Shown here one piece after another: positions 47,581-58,856 of a stretch of 64,000 bases of DNA. This DNA comes from Symsagittifera roscoffensis (Eukaryota; Xenacoelomorpha; Acoela; Convolutidae). Position 1 is the first letter of the stretch. Each line of letters begins with the position of its first letter. The stretch covers positions 77,819,396 through 77,883,395 of the forward strand of contig NC_087065.1 of NCBI RefSeq assembly GCF_963678635.1, written 5' to 3'. The position numbers and the translations under genes are program-made. A model generated the notes under the pieces. That model was not told the origin of the DNA and did not search any database. It worked only from the letters and a program-made list of their open reading frames with translations.

Positions 47581-47780
47581 NNNNNNNNNNNNNNNNNNNN
47601 NNNNNNNNNNNNNNNNNNNNNNNNNNNNNNNNNNNNNNNNNNNNNNNNNNNNNNNNNNNNNNNNNNNNNNNNNNNNNNNNNNNNNNNNNNNNNNNNNNNN
47701 NNNNNNNNNNNNNNNNNNNNNNNNNNNNNNNNNNNNNNNNNNNNNNNNNNNNNNNNNNNNNNNNNNNNNNNNNNNNNNNN
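47581..47780. other. Assembly gap, 200 N
   Basis: A run of exactly 200 N begins within the fourth 741-bp unit and ends in a different sequence. The round number and repeat context point to a scaffold gap of unknown real length. Confidence 0.97.
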
Positions 47781-48831
47781 GTTCATCATTTCCCAAGTAT
47801 TTGCCCACGTCATGGCATCAGGTGTTACACTCGTGTGTGCGTCCGAATCTCTTGGTAACCTTGTTGAGTTCGACCCTCTTCCTTTTGTAGCCGTCTTGGT
47901 CATGCCCGATCCTATGCTGTTATTGGTTAGCGGTAATGGTGTCAATTCCTGCTTCTTACGTAAAGGCTCCACGAAGTCAACCCTTGTTCCGGTTATCTTT
48001 TATTTTTTGTCTGGTATCGTTTTCTCTTGAGCAATAGAGTTTCTCAAGAGTGGAACCAATTTGGATTGTATGGCACAAGAACTCTCTGCCTGGTCTCTGC
48101 TCATTGTGCCTAATGTCGTCTCTATATTGCATAATTTATTGTTCACGGTCTCATACGTCCTTTTCATTTCCTCCATATCTTTCACAATGTTTTTTCTCGC
48201 TCCTTGTCTGTTGTCTCTGCCTTGTCCGACATCTGTTGCAGCTTTTCTCCAGTGGCCCTCGCTATGTTGAAGCAGTTGTCCAGATTTTCATTTTTGTTTT
48301 GTCGAAATTCCTTCTTTAATTCTTGGCGGTCTTCTTCGCTGCACTTCAAATTCTTGTCTATCTGATCCGACTTTGACATCGAGTCCTCTATCTCTAGTAG
48401 AGGTAATTTCGATTCCGTTGCTTGCCCGTTTTGGAGACCCATTGCTCCTTCCCTTGTTTGGTCCTTGCCTGGTCAGCTTCTGTGGTTATCGTGGAAACTG
48501 TACCAAAGTCTTTGCCTTTTTCAGTCTTTGTTGTCACCTCCTATTTTTCTCTTGGTTTCTTTCCGACCATCGCCGCAAATTTCTCTGTGAACGATGTTAT
48601 CTTTGTTTGCGAAACTTCCTTTATCGTCTCCGGCGTGTTGTTAGTGATTTCTTCTCCATTGCCTATCGGTGTGAACTCAATTTACTTTGTTCCTTGTTCT
48701 TCAACAATCTGCATAGGTATCAACTCTGTTGTTTTTCATTCCACGCCATCTAAGCTCTGCTCTGGCGTCTCAAGATCAACTTCCGTTATGGGCATACTCT
48801 TTCAATTAGTTTGCTTTTCTTCGGTCTTTTG
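47781..48831 (-). pseudogene. Degraded retroelement gag-like coiled-coil reading frame
   Basis: Minus-strand frames read on from one another from about 48790 down to the gap. The region has low-complexity Lys/Glu/Thr content, then a coiled-coil-like stretch (48442-48182, e.g. EEDRQELKKEFRQNKNENL), continued after a frame change at an A run near 48190 by DMEEMKRTYETVNNKL. The C-terminal part is basic. In-frame TGA, TAA and TAG codons interrupt the first part, and a TAA follows at 48000-48002. The composition is like the gag or ORF1 protein of a retroelement, but I find no zinc knuckle or named domain. The gap removes its 3' end. Confidence 0.45.
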
Positions 48832-49221
48832 ACACTTGTTGTTTCTGGTGTTGACCAAGTTAACTGAAATATTTTTTCTCATTACTCCGGGGTTTGTAGG
48901 TGTTTGTTTCCTTTGCGTTGATGTTGGTTTTGCTTAAGTCCCACCCCTCTCCTTTCCGGTAAGCACCTTCTTGTTCTCCTCATGACGTTTATTTACAGTT
49001 TTCGTTTATTTGCAATTCTGATAATGAACAGATGTTAATGCAAAAATGTAGTCGAAGTTTAAAAAAACCCCTAATGCTCTTGAATATTCAAACTTAATAA
49101 ACAAATTTCAGTCTAATATCTATTCCACAATCCGAATTAAAATTTACTAATCCTAGTATGTTGTTTGAGTTCCCCGGAGCCATTTATTGACACTTAATGG
49201 TTTTGTTTTCCCTATCCTAGG
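48832..49221. other. No feature seen
   Basis: A short AT-rich interval between the gag-like fossil and the minisatellite. I see no coding frame, repeat or RNA signal. Confidence 0.4.
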
Positions 49222-49871
49222 TTTTGGGATACTCAATCCACCATGCCAGGACTTTTAGGTGGTGCGTTACTCGTTTTACTGCCCCAATATTCCAGATGCT
49301 GTGACACTTAATCCACTATACCAGGACTTTTAGGTATTGAGACACTTAATTTACTATCCCAAGACTCTAGTGTTGGGACACTTAAACCACTATCCCAGGA
49401 CACAAATGTTGGGACCCTTAAATCACTATCCCAGGACTCAAGTGTTGCGACCTTTAAATCACTATCCCATGACTCAAGTGTTGGGACCCTTAAATCACTA
49501 TCCCAGAACTCAAGTGTTGGGACACTTAAACCACTATCCCAGGACTCAATTGTTGCGACCCTTAAATCACTATCTCAGGACTCAAGTGCTGGGACCCTTA
49601 AATCACTATCCCAGAACTCATGTATTGGGACACTTCAACCACTATCCCAGGACTCAAATGTTGGGACCCTTAAATCACTATCCCAGGACTCAAGTGTTGA
49701 GTTCTTTAAATCACTATCCCATGACTCAATAGTTGGGACCCTAAAATCAGTATCCCAGGATTCAATTGTTGGGACCCTTAATTCACTGTCCCAGTAGTTG
49801 AGTGTTGGGACCCTTAAATCACTATCCCAGGACCCAAGTGTTGGGATACTTGATATATTATCCCAGTACCA
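49222..49871. repeat. 36-bp minisatellite, about 18 units
   Basis: The consensus unit reads TTGGGACCCTTAAATCACTA then TCCCAGGACTCAAGTG. Units are regular from about 49306 to 49871 and more diverged from 49222. Each unit contains TCCCA and TGGGA twelve bases apart, able to form a small hairpin across the unit border. Because 36 is a multiple of three, frames stay open through the array on both strands (for example LNHYPRTQVLGP repeated on the plus strand). That openness is a product of the period, not evidence of coding. Confidence 0.92.
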
Positions 49872-51572
49872 CCTCCTGAACGCTAGCAAAACTCAGCAAT
49901 CCCAATTTTTTTATTAAAAATTATTTGAGTTTCCCTAACATTACGTTCCCTTCTGGAGCCATTGCAAGCCGAAATGCAACTTGTTTTTAAACCCTTTTGT
50001 AGTTTCAAATGAACCAAGTCTCCTTAAGCTTTAAAATCTATTTCAAAGACAATAAAATTCAAAAAGTAAAAATCAAACGAAAAGTAGGTGCCTAAAACGC
50101 AACGTCAACGAGGGCCGTCTTTTGAAAAAAAATGTCTGGTACTTGACTGTCAGGCAATTTTCCTCCCCTTTTTAATGTTGTTATAGGGCGTTTACCTACT
50201 GGGTTCTAAAAATTGTCATTTTTTGATCCCGCCACCCGATACGGCCAGATTACCTACCTTACTTTGAGTTTACTACCGGGTTTTTTCGCGTTCCAACTCT
50301 TGTTCTGAGTCTTTAACTAGAACCATTCCAGAATCTAGTTAATCTATTGTAACTCAATCGACGATATCGATTGTATAAATGCTGTAATGGAGCCCCCCTT
50401 TTTACAACTTCCAACCACCAACCTCTATCTTAACCAGCCCCTCTTCTAACCTCCTCCCTTTCTAGCCCCCCACTTAAGCCGAAAAATACCTTAAGCGCGA
50501 TGGGCGCTTAACCTCTCGAGAGAAAGTCCGTAGATTCTGTTTCCAAGCTCTGGTCAAGTGAAAACGTTTTCCAAAACTGTGTGGTGCCGCTTATTACCTT
50601 TTATACCTATCTCCTATGGTATAAAGAGGATTTTAACGACACCCGTTTTATTGAACAGTGCACCCTGGTGATCCCCTCCAATTATTGTACTGCTCTGATT
50701 ACCCTACTGGTAGTCTGTTCCCAGTCGTGCCTCCTCTCGATTTTTCGATCCCCATCCTACGAACCACTTTGCCTTGGGTCTGGTCGACTCTTCCGGCGAA
50801 GTCTCCCAGTGGTTCTCCAAGGTTGCAAGGCTATCTGAAAACCCTTTGACGCACCGAAATCGGGCACTTGCTGAAAATTTGCTGTTTTGATCAAAACGAT
50901 CCGTCTTATTTTAAAACAGTATGAGTATACTATTTTAATTAATATAAAGATTTTATCCACCTCATTTGGAAATCAAAGCCACTCTCCTTTTCTCAATTCT
51001 TACGGTTTTTTCTTCCTATTTCTCATCTTTTTCGTTTTTCTTTTCGCATTTTGTCTTTTACCCGTTTTTTTTGTCTAGTGGCCCCTTTACTCGGTTAGCT
51101 AGGCCTCGGGTTGGAAAGCGCACTGGAAAGGCCTCGTTTTTTCTGAATAAGTTTGAAGTAAATAAGTTTTGCTCAAGAAGTTTTATATCCTGGACAATTG
51201 GGCAGCGTCGATTTTCCACATTTCCAGTCAATTATCACTCTCGTCCAGTCAGTTGCACTTCTTTTCTTGAACTTTCGATTCTTCATCAGGAACAAGACAA
51301 CTATAATCGTTCTGAAGATTCTGTTAAAATTGCAAATGGCAATTTTACTTTTCTGATTTTCATTCGACTTTTTTGCAATTACAACTCGAATCTTCTGATA
51401 TAAATCATTTTATATTTTCAGTTGTCGCGAGAAACTTAAACATGACAGGGTCATTTCGAATTTTTTAAAAATACTTTTTATCCCAAAACAAGGCCAAACT
51501 TCCAGATATGACCGACTGGCACATGAGTTATTTAAATGTGGTGATTGAGAGTAGTTTCTGGAGTGCTAGGGA
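49872..51572. other. Intergenic, no clear feature
   Basis: AT-rich with C-rich patches near 50395-50470. One minus-strand stretch around 50650-50880 has a vaguely protein-like frame (for example FQQVPDFGASKGF) broken by stops, possibly another retroelement trace. I would not call it. Confidence 0.35.
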
Positions 51573-51959
51573 TTTTAGCAGACCGGTTTTTTAGCAGACC
51601 GGTTTTTTAGCAGACCGGTTTTTCAGGAGATTCAGAAAATATATAAAGTGTGATAGCTTACTTCAAACGTGGCAGAGGCGATTAGCGACCGCTTGCTCCG
51701 CTGCGCTTCATTTCAACACGAGTGTTAGTTTGAGCGTAAATCTTTGTTTTTCCGCTAATTTAGACTGTTTTTTTTGAAGTTGATAGTTTTGCTTACAAAT
51801 TGCGAGATAATTGTCCGAATTGTGGAAGCGTGGCCTCCGACTGAGCCTCTTTTTGAGTCTGTCAATCAATCATCCATCACTTTTTTAGGTTGGTCTGCTA
51901 AAAGACCCATTTTTCTTTTTTTTATGCTAAAAACTTGGTCTGCTAAACGATCGGTCCCA
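51573..51959. repeat. Three 16-bp repeats and inverted matches
   Basis: AGCAGACCGGTTTTTT occurs three times in tandem, beginning at 51577, 51593 and 51609; ACCGGT in the middle is palindromic. The complement GGTCTGCTAAA appears at 51892 and 51938. The layout could be the remnant of an element with repeated termini; no coding capacity is seen. Confidence 0.55.
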
Positions 51960-52317
51960 AGTTTCTGGATCTATTTTGATAACTATTGTTTCTATCTCTA
52001 CTATTGTCATGGGATCCGTTGTTATAAATTTTATTGTGAAGTCTGTTGTTCGATAGTTTCGTGGTCTGTTGTTGGAGTAATTCCTGTTCCGGTTGTTTGA
52101 TAATTTTCTTTTGCGGTTAATTGAAAAGTTCGACCGAAGTTACAATAGTATTTGTTTCGAGGGTTTGAATAGGAGCTGTTCCTTTAATATTTAGAGTAAT
52201 TACTACTAGAGTTTGATCTGAAATACCTGTTTCGTTTTGTTCCTATTTGATCTACTGTATCTATTTTGTGACTAATACTGTGAATTTCGGTTATCTGGTG
52301 ATCGTCCAAGAGAGTTA

Positions 52318-52620
52318 TTAGAATGTGAAATTGTTGTGTGTTATTAACATAGGTAGATATGAGTTGTGTTCCTGAACTGTTATTACTTGAATGTTTTCGT
52401 TTGGTAAACTTTTGGTTTTTTTCATATATTGGCAGAAAGATTTGTTTGGTTCTTTGTGTTTTAGAGGTCGATTTGATTTATCTTGTTGTTTTTGTCTGCA
52501 TTCGGCGATGCTATGTCCGTATCTACGGTAATAGTTACACCAGTTTTTGAATGAGGGTTTTCCTTTAAAATTTGGGTTCTTTTCGTTTAATTTCAGAATG
52601 TGATTGTTTTTTTTGGCCAA
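52318..52620 (-). pseudogene. Retroelement gag fossil with damaged zinc knuckle
   Basis: The 100-codon frame is Lys/Asn/Gln-rich and contains CNYYRRYGHSIAEC. This is the CCHC zinc-knuckle spacing (C-x2-C-x4-H-x4-C) of retroelement nucleocapsid proteins, except that the second Cys is Tyr, one G-to-A change away. Beyond the stop at 52318 another minus-strand frame continues with Asn/Arg/Tyr-rich gag-like sequence to about 52050, with further stops. No protease or polymerase follows. Confidence 0.6.
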
Positions 52621-52772
52621 ATCCTTATCGGTACCTTACAAATCGATCCTTATAAAACTTATTTGGCACCTCACATTGTGTTAATGTTTTTTTTCTGAGT
52701 AATGTTCATGAATACTTCAATTATCTTCCTTGTGTTGATGATTATTGGGTAATATTGAGGCAGGTGACCGGT

Positions 52773-53143
52773 AAATAAGGCGACAGCTGTTAAGGCGACA
52801 ACCGTTGTTGATGGGACTTTTGACGACAAAGTAAATTTTTGAGAAATCGACAACGCGAATGATTGTTTAAACAGGCGAAATACATTTGAGAAATACAAAA
52901 CGCAAAATGATTGTTTTTTTTATAAATTTCTGAGAAACTCCAAATGGAAATTTTAATAATTAAACCCGCACCAACCGCGCGTCAAAAAACCGAGTTCGAC
53001 GAAACTTATTTAAAAACGTTGTTTTTGGGTATCTGTAAAGACGTATTTGGATTGAATTGCTAGTATTTTTTGTAATTTTGGATGCTAATACATTTTTGTG
53101 TTCTAAATGTCTTGTCGCCTTAATTTACTGTCGCCTTTCTTGC
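52773..53143. mobile_element. Inverted-repeat MITE upstream of the eIF4E-motif gene
   Basis: The left end has AAGGCGACAGCTGTTAAGGC then GACAA. The right end has TTGTCGCCTTAATTTACTGT then CGCCTT, its inverted complement with a few differences. The total is about 370 bp. It ends about 160 bp before the likely start codon at 53306, so it may contribute to that gene's promoter or 5' UTR. The superfamily is not identified. Confidence 0.6.
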
Positions 53144-53305
53144 CTAGCACCATTGAGGTATACTTACTTATTAAATTTTATTATCTGCTTCTATTTTATA
53201 GTCTCTGCAGTTGCTCTGAAATTGACGTTTTTTTTGCGAAGAAAATTATGGCCAAAACCAAATAAAACAGGTTTTCGACACGACTTTTTAGATTTGTTCT
53301 TCTTG

Positions 53306-55658
53306 ATGTTTCGTGAGCCTTCTCTTGACGTGCCTTTTGAAAACGATTTTTCACAAAACCACTTCGCTCGGAGGATAACAAATGTAAACACGGTTGAAAA
53401 TCAAGATTTGCCAGAAGTCTCTAAATCAGCTTTGCCGGACTCGTTTTTCTCACATTTTCTTCAAACAGATGTAGACCACTCAATACTAGGTTCCGGAGGA
53501 AATCTCGTTCCTAATGAATCCAGGGATGCATCCAAAACTTATGGCTCTACAGCTTCCAAGTTATCAGGCTGGATGGATGGAACGGACGGGCTGCGAACCG
53601 CCAGTAAGTTTTTTGTTGATCCTGTAGTTCGTTTGCGCCTTTTCACTGAACTTGAGCCTGGAATAACCCAAATTTTTCCAACTAAATGATTCAAATGTTT
53701 TAGATATCCCCAAAGATCGATCTTGGATCGGCGTTAGTTCGAGTGCAACCGGTGATTATCTGATGCAACCATTTGCATCCACATGGAGTGAAAACGCGTT
53801 CAACGTTTTTGGGTCAGCAATAACAGCCTCAAATGATAGGCCGGATTGTTTTGGTGCTTCAAACTTTGGTGCTAATCTTTTTGATCCCAATTCTACTTCA
53901 CAATTTTTGGAACCATTCAATGTGTCACTATCTCCGGAAAGCAATCAAAGTTTTGCTGGTGTAGGAGGATTGTGTTCTGAAGTTTGGTCATCTGCTTCGC
54001 CGCAATACAGTCGTAATGCCACGCTGTCCCCCCAAGCAGAGTTAGCTTGCTGGAACACTGAAGAACAACCGCTCTCTTTAAATGGGACTCGAATATCTCA
54101 ACAATTGTATCAAGGGTCTCTCAATCGGGCTGAAGATTTGAATTTCAATAGAAATAACAGAAATATACCCAGTTTCAATGATCTAATGCAGAGTAAACCA
54201 ATCGAAAATCACCATTCACAGAGAACACGATGCAAACCTTTTGCAGTGAATAAAAAATTGGAAAACGATAAATTTGTGGCAGATGCAAACCAATTCACTC
54301 CAAGGGAGGAATTTGTAGGTAGCTACAGCCTCCCATCGGATATCTATCCGAACGCTAAACAGCAAGCTCCCGTCTTACCAGGAAGCAATTCTTCGAGATG
54401 CTATCGATATGATGACACTACTTTTGGGAATCCTGTTAACACCCATGTTAGTCCTGGTCGCTTTCAACAATCACCGAGTAGGTACCCTCAAGGAACTATA
54501 AATTTAGATGCCATGTATCCAATTGGTGCTTCTTACGATGGTGCTGAAAATTACCAATATAACATTCAAAAACTACAAAACCAAAACTTACAGAAATCAA
54601 GGTTGAGCAACGTAGAAGTTGGCTGCAACTCACCATCTAAAAAGCAGCTGACCAAAACTGTTGAACATAAACCAGCCGATGACTTGTTGCCGGTTAAATC
54701 CTACTGCAAGGTGTCTTGTCCAAACTTCTTTATGAGCAGCCCTGATTGTCCAAGGTGCAAGTTCTACAATCTCAGCTCGCCAATAGTGGACAAAGACCAG
54801 GTCAGCAAAGCTCAACAAGGAATGGTTCAGCATAAAAAGTTCACGGAGCCTCTGAAATTTCCTCCCAGTAGAAGCGTGTCTTCCACACCTGTTAGTGTTG
54901 CTGACTTGCTAGGAAAACAACCGGTTAAAAATTCTGTGAGCCAACAAGGTGCATATAATCATGGTGTCCAAAATGCAGGGTCAGAAGCCGTGACTATTGA
55001 CGTGAGTCATATAGACATTGACGAACAGCTGAGACTGTTCAGAGAAAAAATGAGACTGCGAAACATGAATGCAAACACACCCAAGAAAAATGAGGTAGAG
55101 GAACTGGAAACGTTTCCTATACCTGAAGATGAAAACGTTCCACAAGTAGAGAAAGAGGAAACAGCACCCGAAAATGCGGAAAAGCTAAATACCGAAACTC
55201 CCGAGTCAGAGATTCCTGAAGGCGATGACGTCAGTCAATTTCAGGTTGCTAAACCTTCGAAGCCTATAATTAGGTACAGTAGAGCACAACTGATGGAAAT
55301 GGGGGACAGCGAATTGTGCAAAATATTGCCGCAAGTGAGCGAAGATTATAAAGAATGGCTGCAAAACGTGTTGATCGCCAAAGCCGCAAAAGAAGCGGAG
55401 GCGAAAGAAGAAGATGAAAGGGTGGAAATTCAGCTTCAGCCGTCCCCAAAAGCAGAAAAAGAAGAAATAAGCGAGGAAAAGAAGTCGGCGGCAGTGCCGT
55501 CGAATTCGGCGGAAGACATGGCAGCTCATTCGATCTGCAAACGACCCTTTGCAACAACAGTAACTCAGAAAAGAGTTTGCATGCACCCGATGTTCCAAAG
55601 AGCTCTGAAACAATCGGTTGCGGACAAGTCGAATCAGAAAGAGAAAAGTGAAAAATGA
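53306..55658 (+). CDS. Uncharacterised protein with eIF4E-binding-type motif, two exons
   Basis: Exons are 53306-53603 and 53704-55658, with donor CGCCA|GTAAGT and acceptor TTTTAG|ATATCC. The split Asn codon keeps the frame and gives 750 aa. I chose the ATG at 53306 because the frame above it has hydrophobic, non-protein-like sequence and lies partly in a transposon. The protein is mostly disordered: Ser/Asn/Gln-rich in the first 430 residues. A cysteine cluster C434-x3-C438-x9-C448-x2-C451 could bind zinc. From about 530 it is acidic. RYSRAQLMEM at 623-632 fits the canonical eIF4E-binding motif Tyr-x4-Leu-hydrophobic (YSRAQLM, 624-630). This motif is used by 4E-T, Cup, GIGYF and Mextli. A highly charged helix (about 650-700) and a basic C-terminus follow. 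A role in translational control is inference from the motif. No family match is recognised. Confidence 0.78.
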
Positions 55659-57269
55659 TCCACAAATGCATTGGTAGAACAGCGAAATAATGAAATTAAG
55701 CTTCTACTTTCATTGATGTTTTAATTATAGAACTAGCGAGCGAAATGAAAAGCGAAGATGGTTGAAGGGAATTCGTCAGCGATGTAAAGGCAAAATCGAA
55801 GATGGTCTCAATTTAAAATGATATTAGTCAATTGTAATTTTGATTCGAACTTTTTTTCTGATCAACCTGACCTGTTTGCAAATTTAAAACAAAGAAGACC
55901 TATTAGCAAGATAAATTAAAGGAGCTATCCGAATAAGAGTAGTATGTTAGCCTCTGTGTAAATCTTGGAAATTAAAAGTTTTTAACAGTTTCAAATGTTA
56001 TTCCACTGATCGAAAAATTACATCAATAGCGATCTTTCGCTTAATTTTGCAATTGCAGGTCATTGTGCTGTAACAAGGTTGATTTAAATGGCTCTCTTTC
56101 TGTTGGTTTTTGTTCTATATGTAGTTCAGTTGTGTACAATTTAATGTTCCGATAACCCTTTAGTGATGGAAAGGAACTATGGCTTAAATCAGGTACCATA
56201 AAAAATTGTCAATTGAGGCCAAGTGATATCTCACATTAAAGCTCTTTCAGATTCGACAAAAGACTTCCAAAAAGTTGTATTGGCGTTAAATATTTCTGGT
56301 TCAAATTTATTTTCCATTATGTTCCATTAAAACACCCACTTGCATTTTTTTTTGGGGGGGGGGGGTTCAAACCATATTTACAATAGTGGCTTCGAGTTTA
56401 GAGCTGGTTTCACTTCCCTATTACTAACCAAGAAAAGAGCACAAAATTTAGCTGAAAAATTGAAAATATATTTATTTTTTGAAGAAAAAAATGATCATTT
56501 GTTACATTAATTGATCGGAACATTCTGTGTTTCTTGTAAAGCCACCGGCTATTCTTTTTTCAGATTTTTACAGAGATACATTTGAGAGCCATTTAAATTT
56601 GGGTTATTTGCTTTGTTTTTGAGTACTAAGTAGTTAATTTTCCAAGTAAATTTTAAATCTATTCAAAGAATAACATTATATAACCTATGTACGAAACCAA
56701 TTATCGAACAAAAATATCTGCTTTATCAATTAGAATTTTGATTCATTTGCCATTTGTTGTGATTTGTTCCATTCGATACAGTTGAAATAGTTTATGTAGT
56801 ACGTTTCAAATTTCATTTTCAAATTTTGATATAAAAAAAAAGATTTCTTTCGAAAAGTTTTTTTGTTTCTTGGGGACAAAATAAGTGGCAGCAATTTTCT
56901 AATAGATGGTATTTTTGCAAATGCTACTTTTTGCAAGCAAAAAGTTTGTCCGCGTAATGTGTATAATTTAATTGGACGATTTCTTAATTGGAAAAAGAAA
57001 CTTTCGTTACAACGTCATGTGGGGAGGGCTCTGTATTTTGAACCAGAGGTAAAGAGATATGTATTTACAATCGGAGCTATTTCCGCGCGTAATTGAATAT
57101 AGACAAGAGTTCCCACAAAAGCAACATAAACGTTGGTCAAAAGCCTCAAGACATTTTGATTGGATATGTTTTTATTCCCTTCATGAATAAATGGCACAAA
57201 GTTTGTTTAATGGTCAAGTTATGAGATAAGTGACTAATTGTTTATCTTCTTACTTTCCAGTTTATCCGA
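55659..57269. other. Intergenic between the eIF4E-motif gene and SETD3
   Basis: AT-rich, with 12 G in a row at 56354-56365. TACTTTCCAG at 57251-57260, ten bases before the SETD3 start codon, looks like a splice acceptor, so an upstream 5' exon of SETD3 may lie here. The open frame at 56863-57096 has no recognisable features. Confidence 0.4.
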
Positions 57270-58856
57270 ATGCTGACAGGCAACAGGGAAATGAACAATT
57301 TGGTGGAGGACTTGCTTTACAAGTGTGGCAAGTCTCAGAACTCACCGCTCTCAACGCCCACGGGCGAGTGCCCATGGCAAGTTTTCGAATCAATCTTCGA
57401 AGCTGTTGAGAAAGTAGTCGAGAAACAGAGATCTACACAAAAGTATGCTGCAAGTTCGGAGACTTTCAGTTTCGAAAAATTTATGAGCGAAGAGCGAAAA
57501 ATAGACGATATTAAACAATGGATGGTCCAGGCGTCCAATAACAACTGTGGGTTGAATAAATATATTGACTTAGAGTTGAATACAGAGAAGTCAGTAGGAC
57601 TTGTGACTTGTTCTGAAATACAACAGGATGAGAAAGTTTTGACAATTCCGAGAAAGTGTTTGATAGTCGACGAATGCAACGAGACGCCTGAATTAGAAAG
57701 TTCGAGCGATGAAACAAAAAACATTTTGAAAAGTTTGTTTAGTTCGAGCAAAAACTTGTTTACTGAAGTTCCCTCTTTGCGATTAACGATGGTGCTCCTA
57801 TTCGAATTGTTCGAAAATGGTTCTAAGTCGAATTGGTTTCATTATATAAATGTTTTACCAAGAAACTACTCTATGCTGCTGTACTTTAGCAAGTCTACAT
57901 TCAAAAGTCTTCACGCTGGAAGTGCATGTGGAGAATTAGTGCTGAGCTTGTTCAGAAATATATCACGACAGTATTGTCTGATTTTCAAAAATTTAGAAAA
58001 ATTAGCACCCCAATCAAACCTGGCAAATAGTTTTTCATTCGAAGCTTTCCGTTGGGCTGTTTGCACTGTAATGTCCCGACAGAATAAACTTCCCTTGAAA
58101 AAGTTCTCCAACGGCGTTGCGAGGGAACAAGACGAACTTGCTTTGATCCCGTTGTGGGATTTAGCCAATCACAAGCAGTCCCACATGACTACATTTTACA
58201 ATTCGGAAACGGATTGTGTCGAATAATTGGCTACTGAAAAGTTAGAATTAGGAGCCAATTTTGAAATCCATTATGGAAACAGAACAAATTCCAGCTTCAT
58301 GATTTATCAAGGTTTCGTTCCAGATAATAACATTCACAACCAAGTTAGTATCACTCTAGGAATCAGTTCCAGTGATGTTTTGTGCCGCACGAAAAGCCAG
58401 ATTTTACTGGATCATCAGATACCATCCTGTGGAAAATTCAGTCTCTACACAGCTTACCATGAAATTCCATTCACTAGAGATCTGCTTATATTTCTGCGTG
58501 TTTTCAATCTAGACAAGGACGACCTTGGTCTTGTGATGATTCAGAAAGAGTTGGCTGGAAAAAGATTGTTGGGAAATTTGATGTGGGCTGTTTCGCAGTC
58601 GCACGAGGCCAAAACGTGGAAGTTTTTATCAACAAGGTGCTTACTGCTTCAGATGAAAGCGAAAAAGTCAGTCTCTCAAACTCAGTCGACTGTAGAAGAC
58701 GAGAACGTTACAGACACTGATAAAAGAGAGGCCAACTTAGTTTTGAAGCTGTTGCAATCAGAATTAGAGGTGTTCGAAAATGTGCAGAAATTCGCAGAGC
58801 GGATGTTAAAAACTGTGCAATCAGAGCCAGCTGCTTTCACTTTTTTGGACTCATAG
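57270..58856 (+). CDS. SETD3: SETD3-like actin-histidine methyltransferase, frame broken by one TAA
   Basis: One exon, 528 codons before the final TAG, in a single frame except for TAA at 58224-58226 (codon 319). SETD3 methylates a histidine of actin; human SETD3 is 594 aa. Matching blocks in order: an N-terminal helical segment; a SET domain start with KSVGLVTCSEIQQDEKV and LTIPRKCLI; the inserted helical domain ending FRWAVCTVMSRQNKLP; the SET core ALIPLWDLANH (about 292-302). After the TAA come FEIHYGNRTNSSFMIYQGFV, which carries the catalytic-tyrosine region, and the Rubis-type substrate-binding C-terminal domain (about 360-528). The sequence after the TAA is as well conserved as that before it, so the change is recent, an assembly error, or tolerated. 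A protein ending at the TAA would lack the catalytic tyrosine. It could be a young pseudogene. TACTTTCCAG just before the ATG suggests an upstream exon. Confidence 0.82.

Noticed and set aside
47524-47972. Minus-strand frames that run across the N gap
   Set aside because: They are joined only through unknown bases; the two sides of the gap are different sequences.
48182-48195. Programmed -1 frameshift at an A run in the gag-like frame
   Set aside because: The phase of the A run does not give the canonical X-XXY-YYZ reading, and the same frame has other stops, so random decay is simpler.
49337-49732. 131-codon open frame through the minisatellite
   Set aside because: The frame is open only because the period is 36; the other strand is open too, and no start context or flanking exon is seen.
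49306-49871. CRISPR-like appearance of regular 36-bp repeats
   Set aside because: Units are directly abutting with no unique spacers, and the host is clearly a eukaryote. It is a minisatellite.
50650-50880. Minus-strand protein-like stretch as a third gag remnant
   Set aside because: Only a few dozen codons read sensibly and no motif is present; too weak to list.
53057-53305. Longer N-terminus for the eIF4E-motif protein from the upstream open frame
   Set aside because: The upstream stretch is hydrophobic, Phe/Leu-rich and overlaps the end of an inverted-repeat transposon; the Met at 53306 begins the protein-like sequence.
58224-58226. TAA reassigned to a sense codon in this genome
   Set aside because: More than 3,000 codons in the other five genes contain no in-frame TAA although Gln is frequent in them, and SYNCRIP ends in TAA at the expected place.
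58216-58245. A tiny intron that would remove the SETD3 stop
   Set aside because: GT...AG pairs of 28 or 30 bases exist here, but removing either still leaves a stop codon at the join, and introns this short are not used by the other genes.
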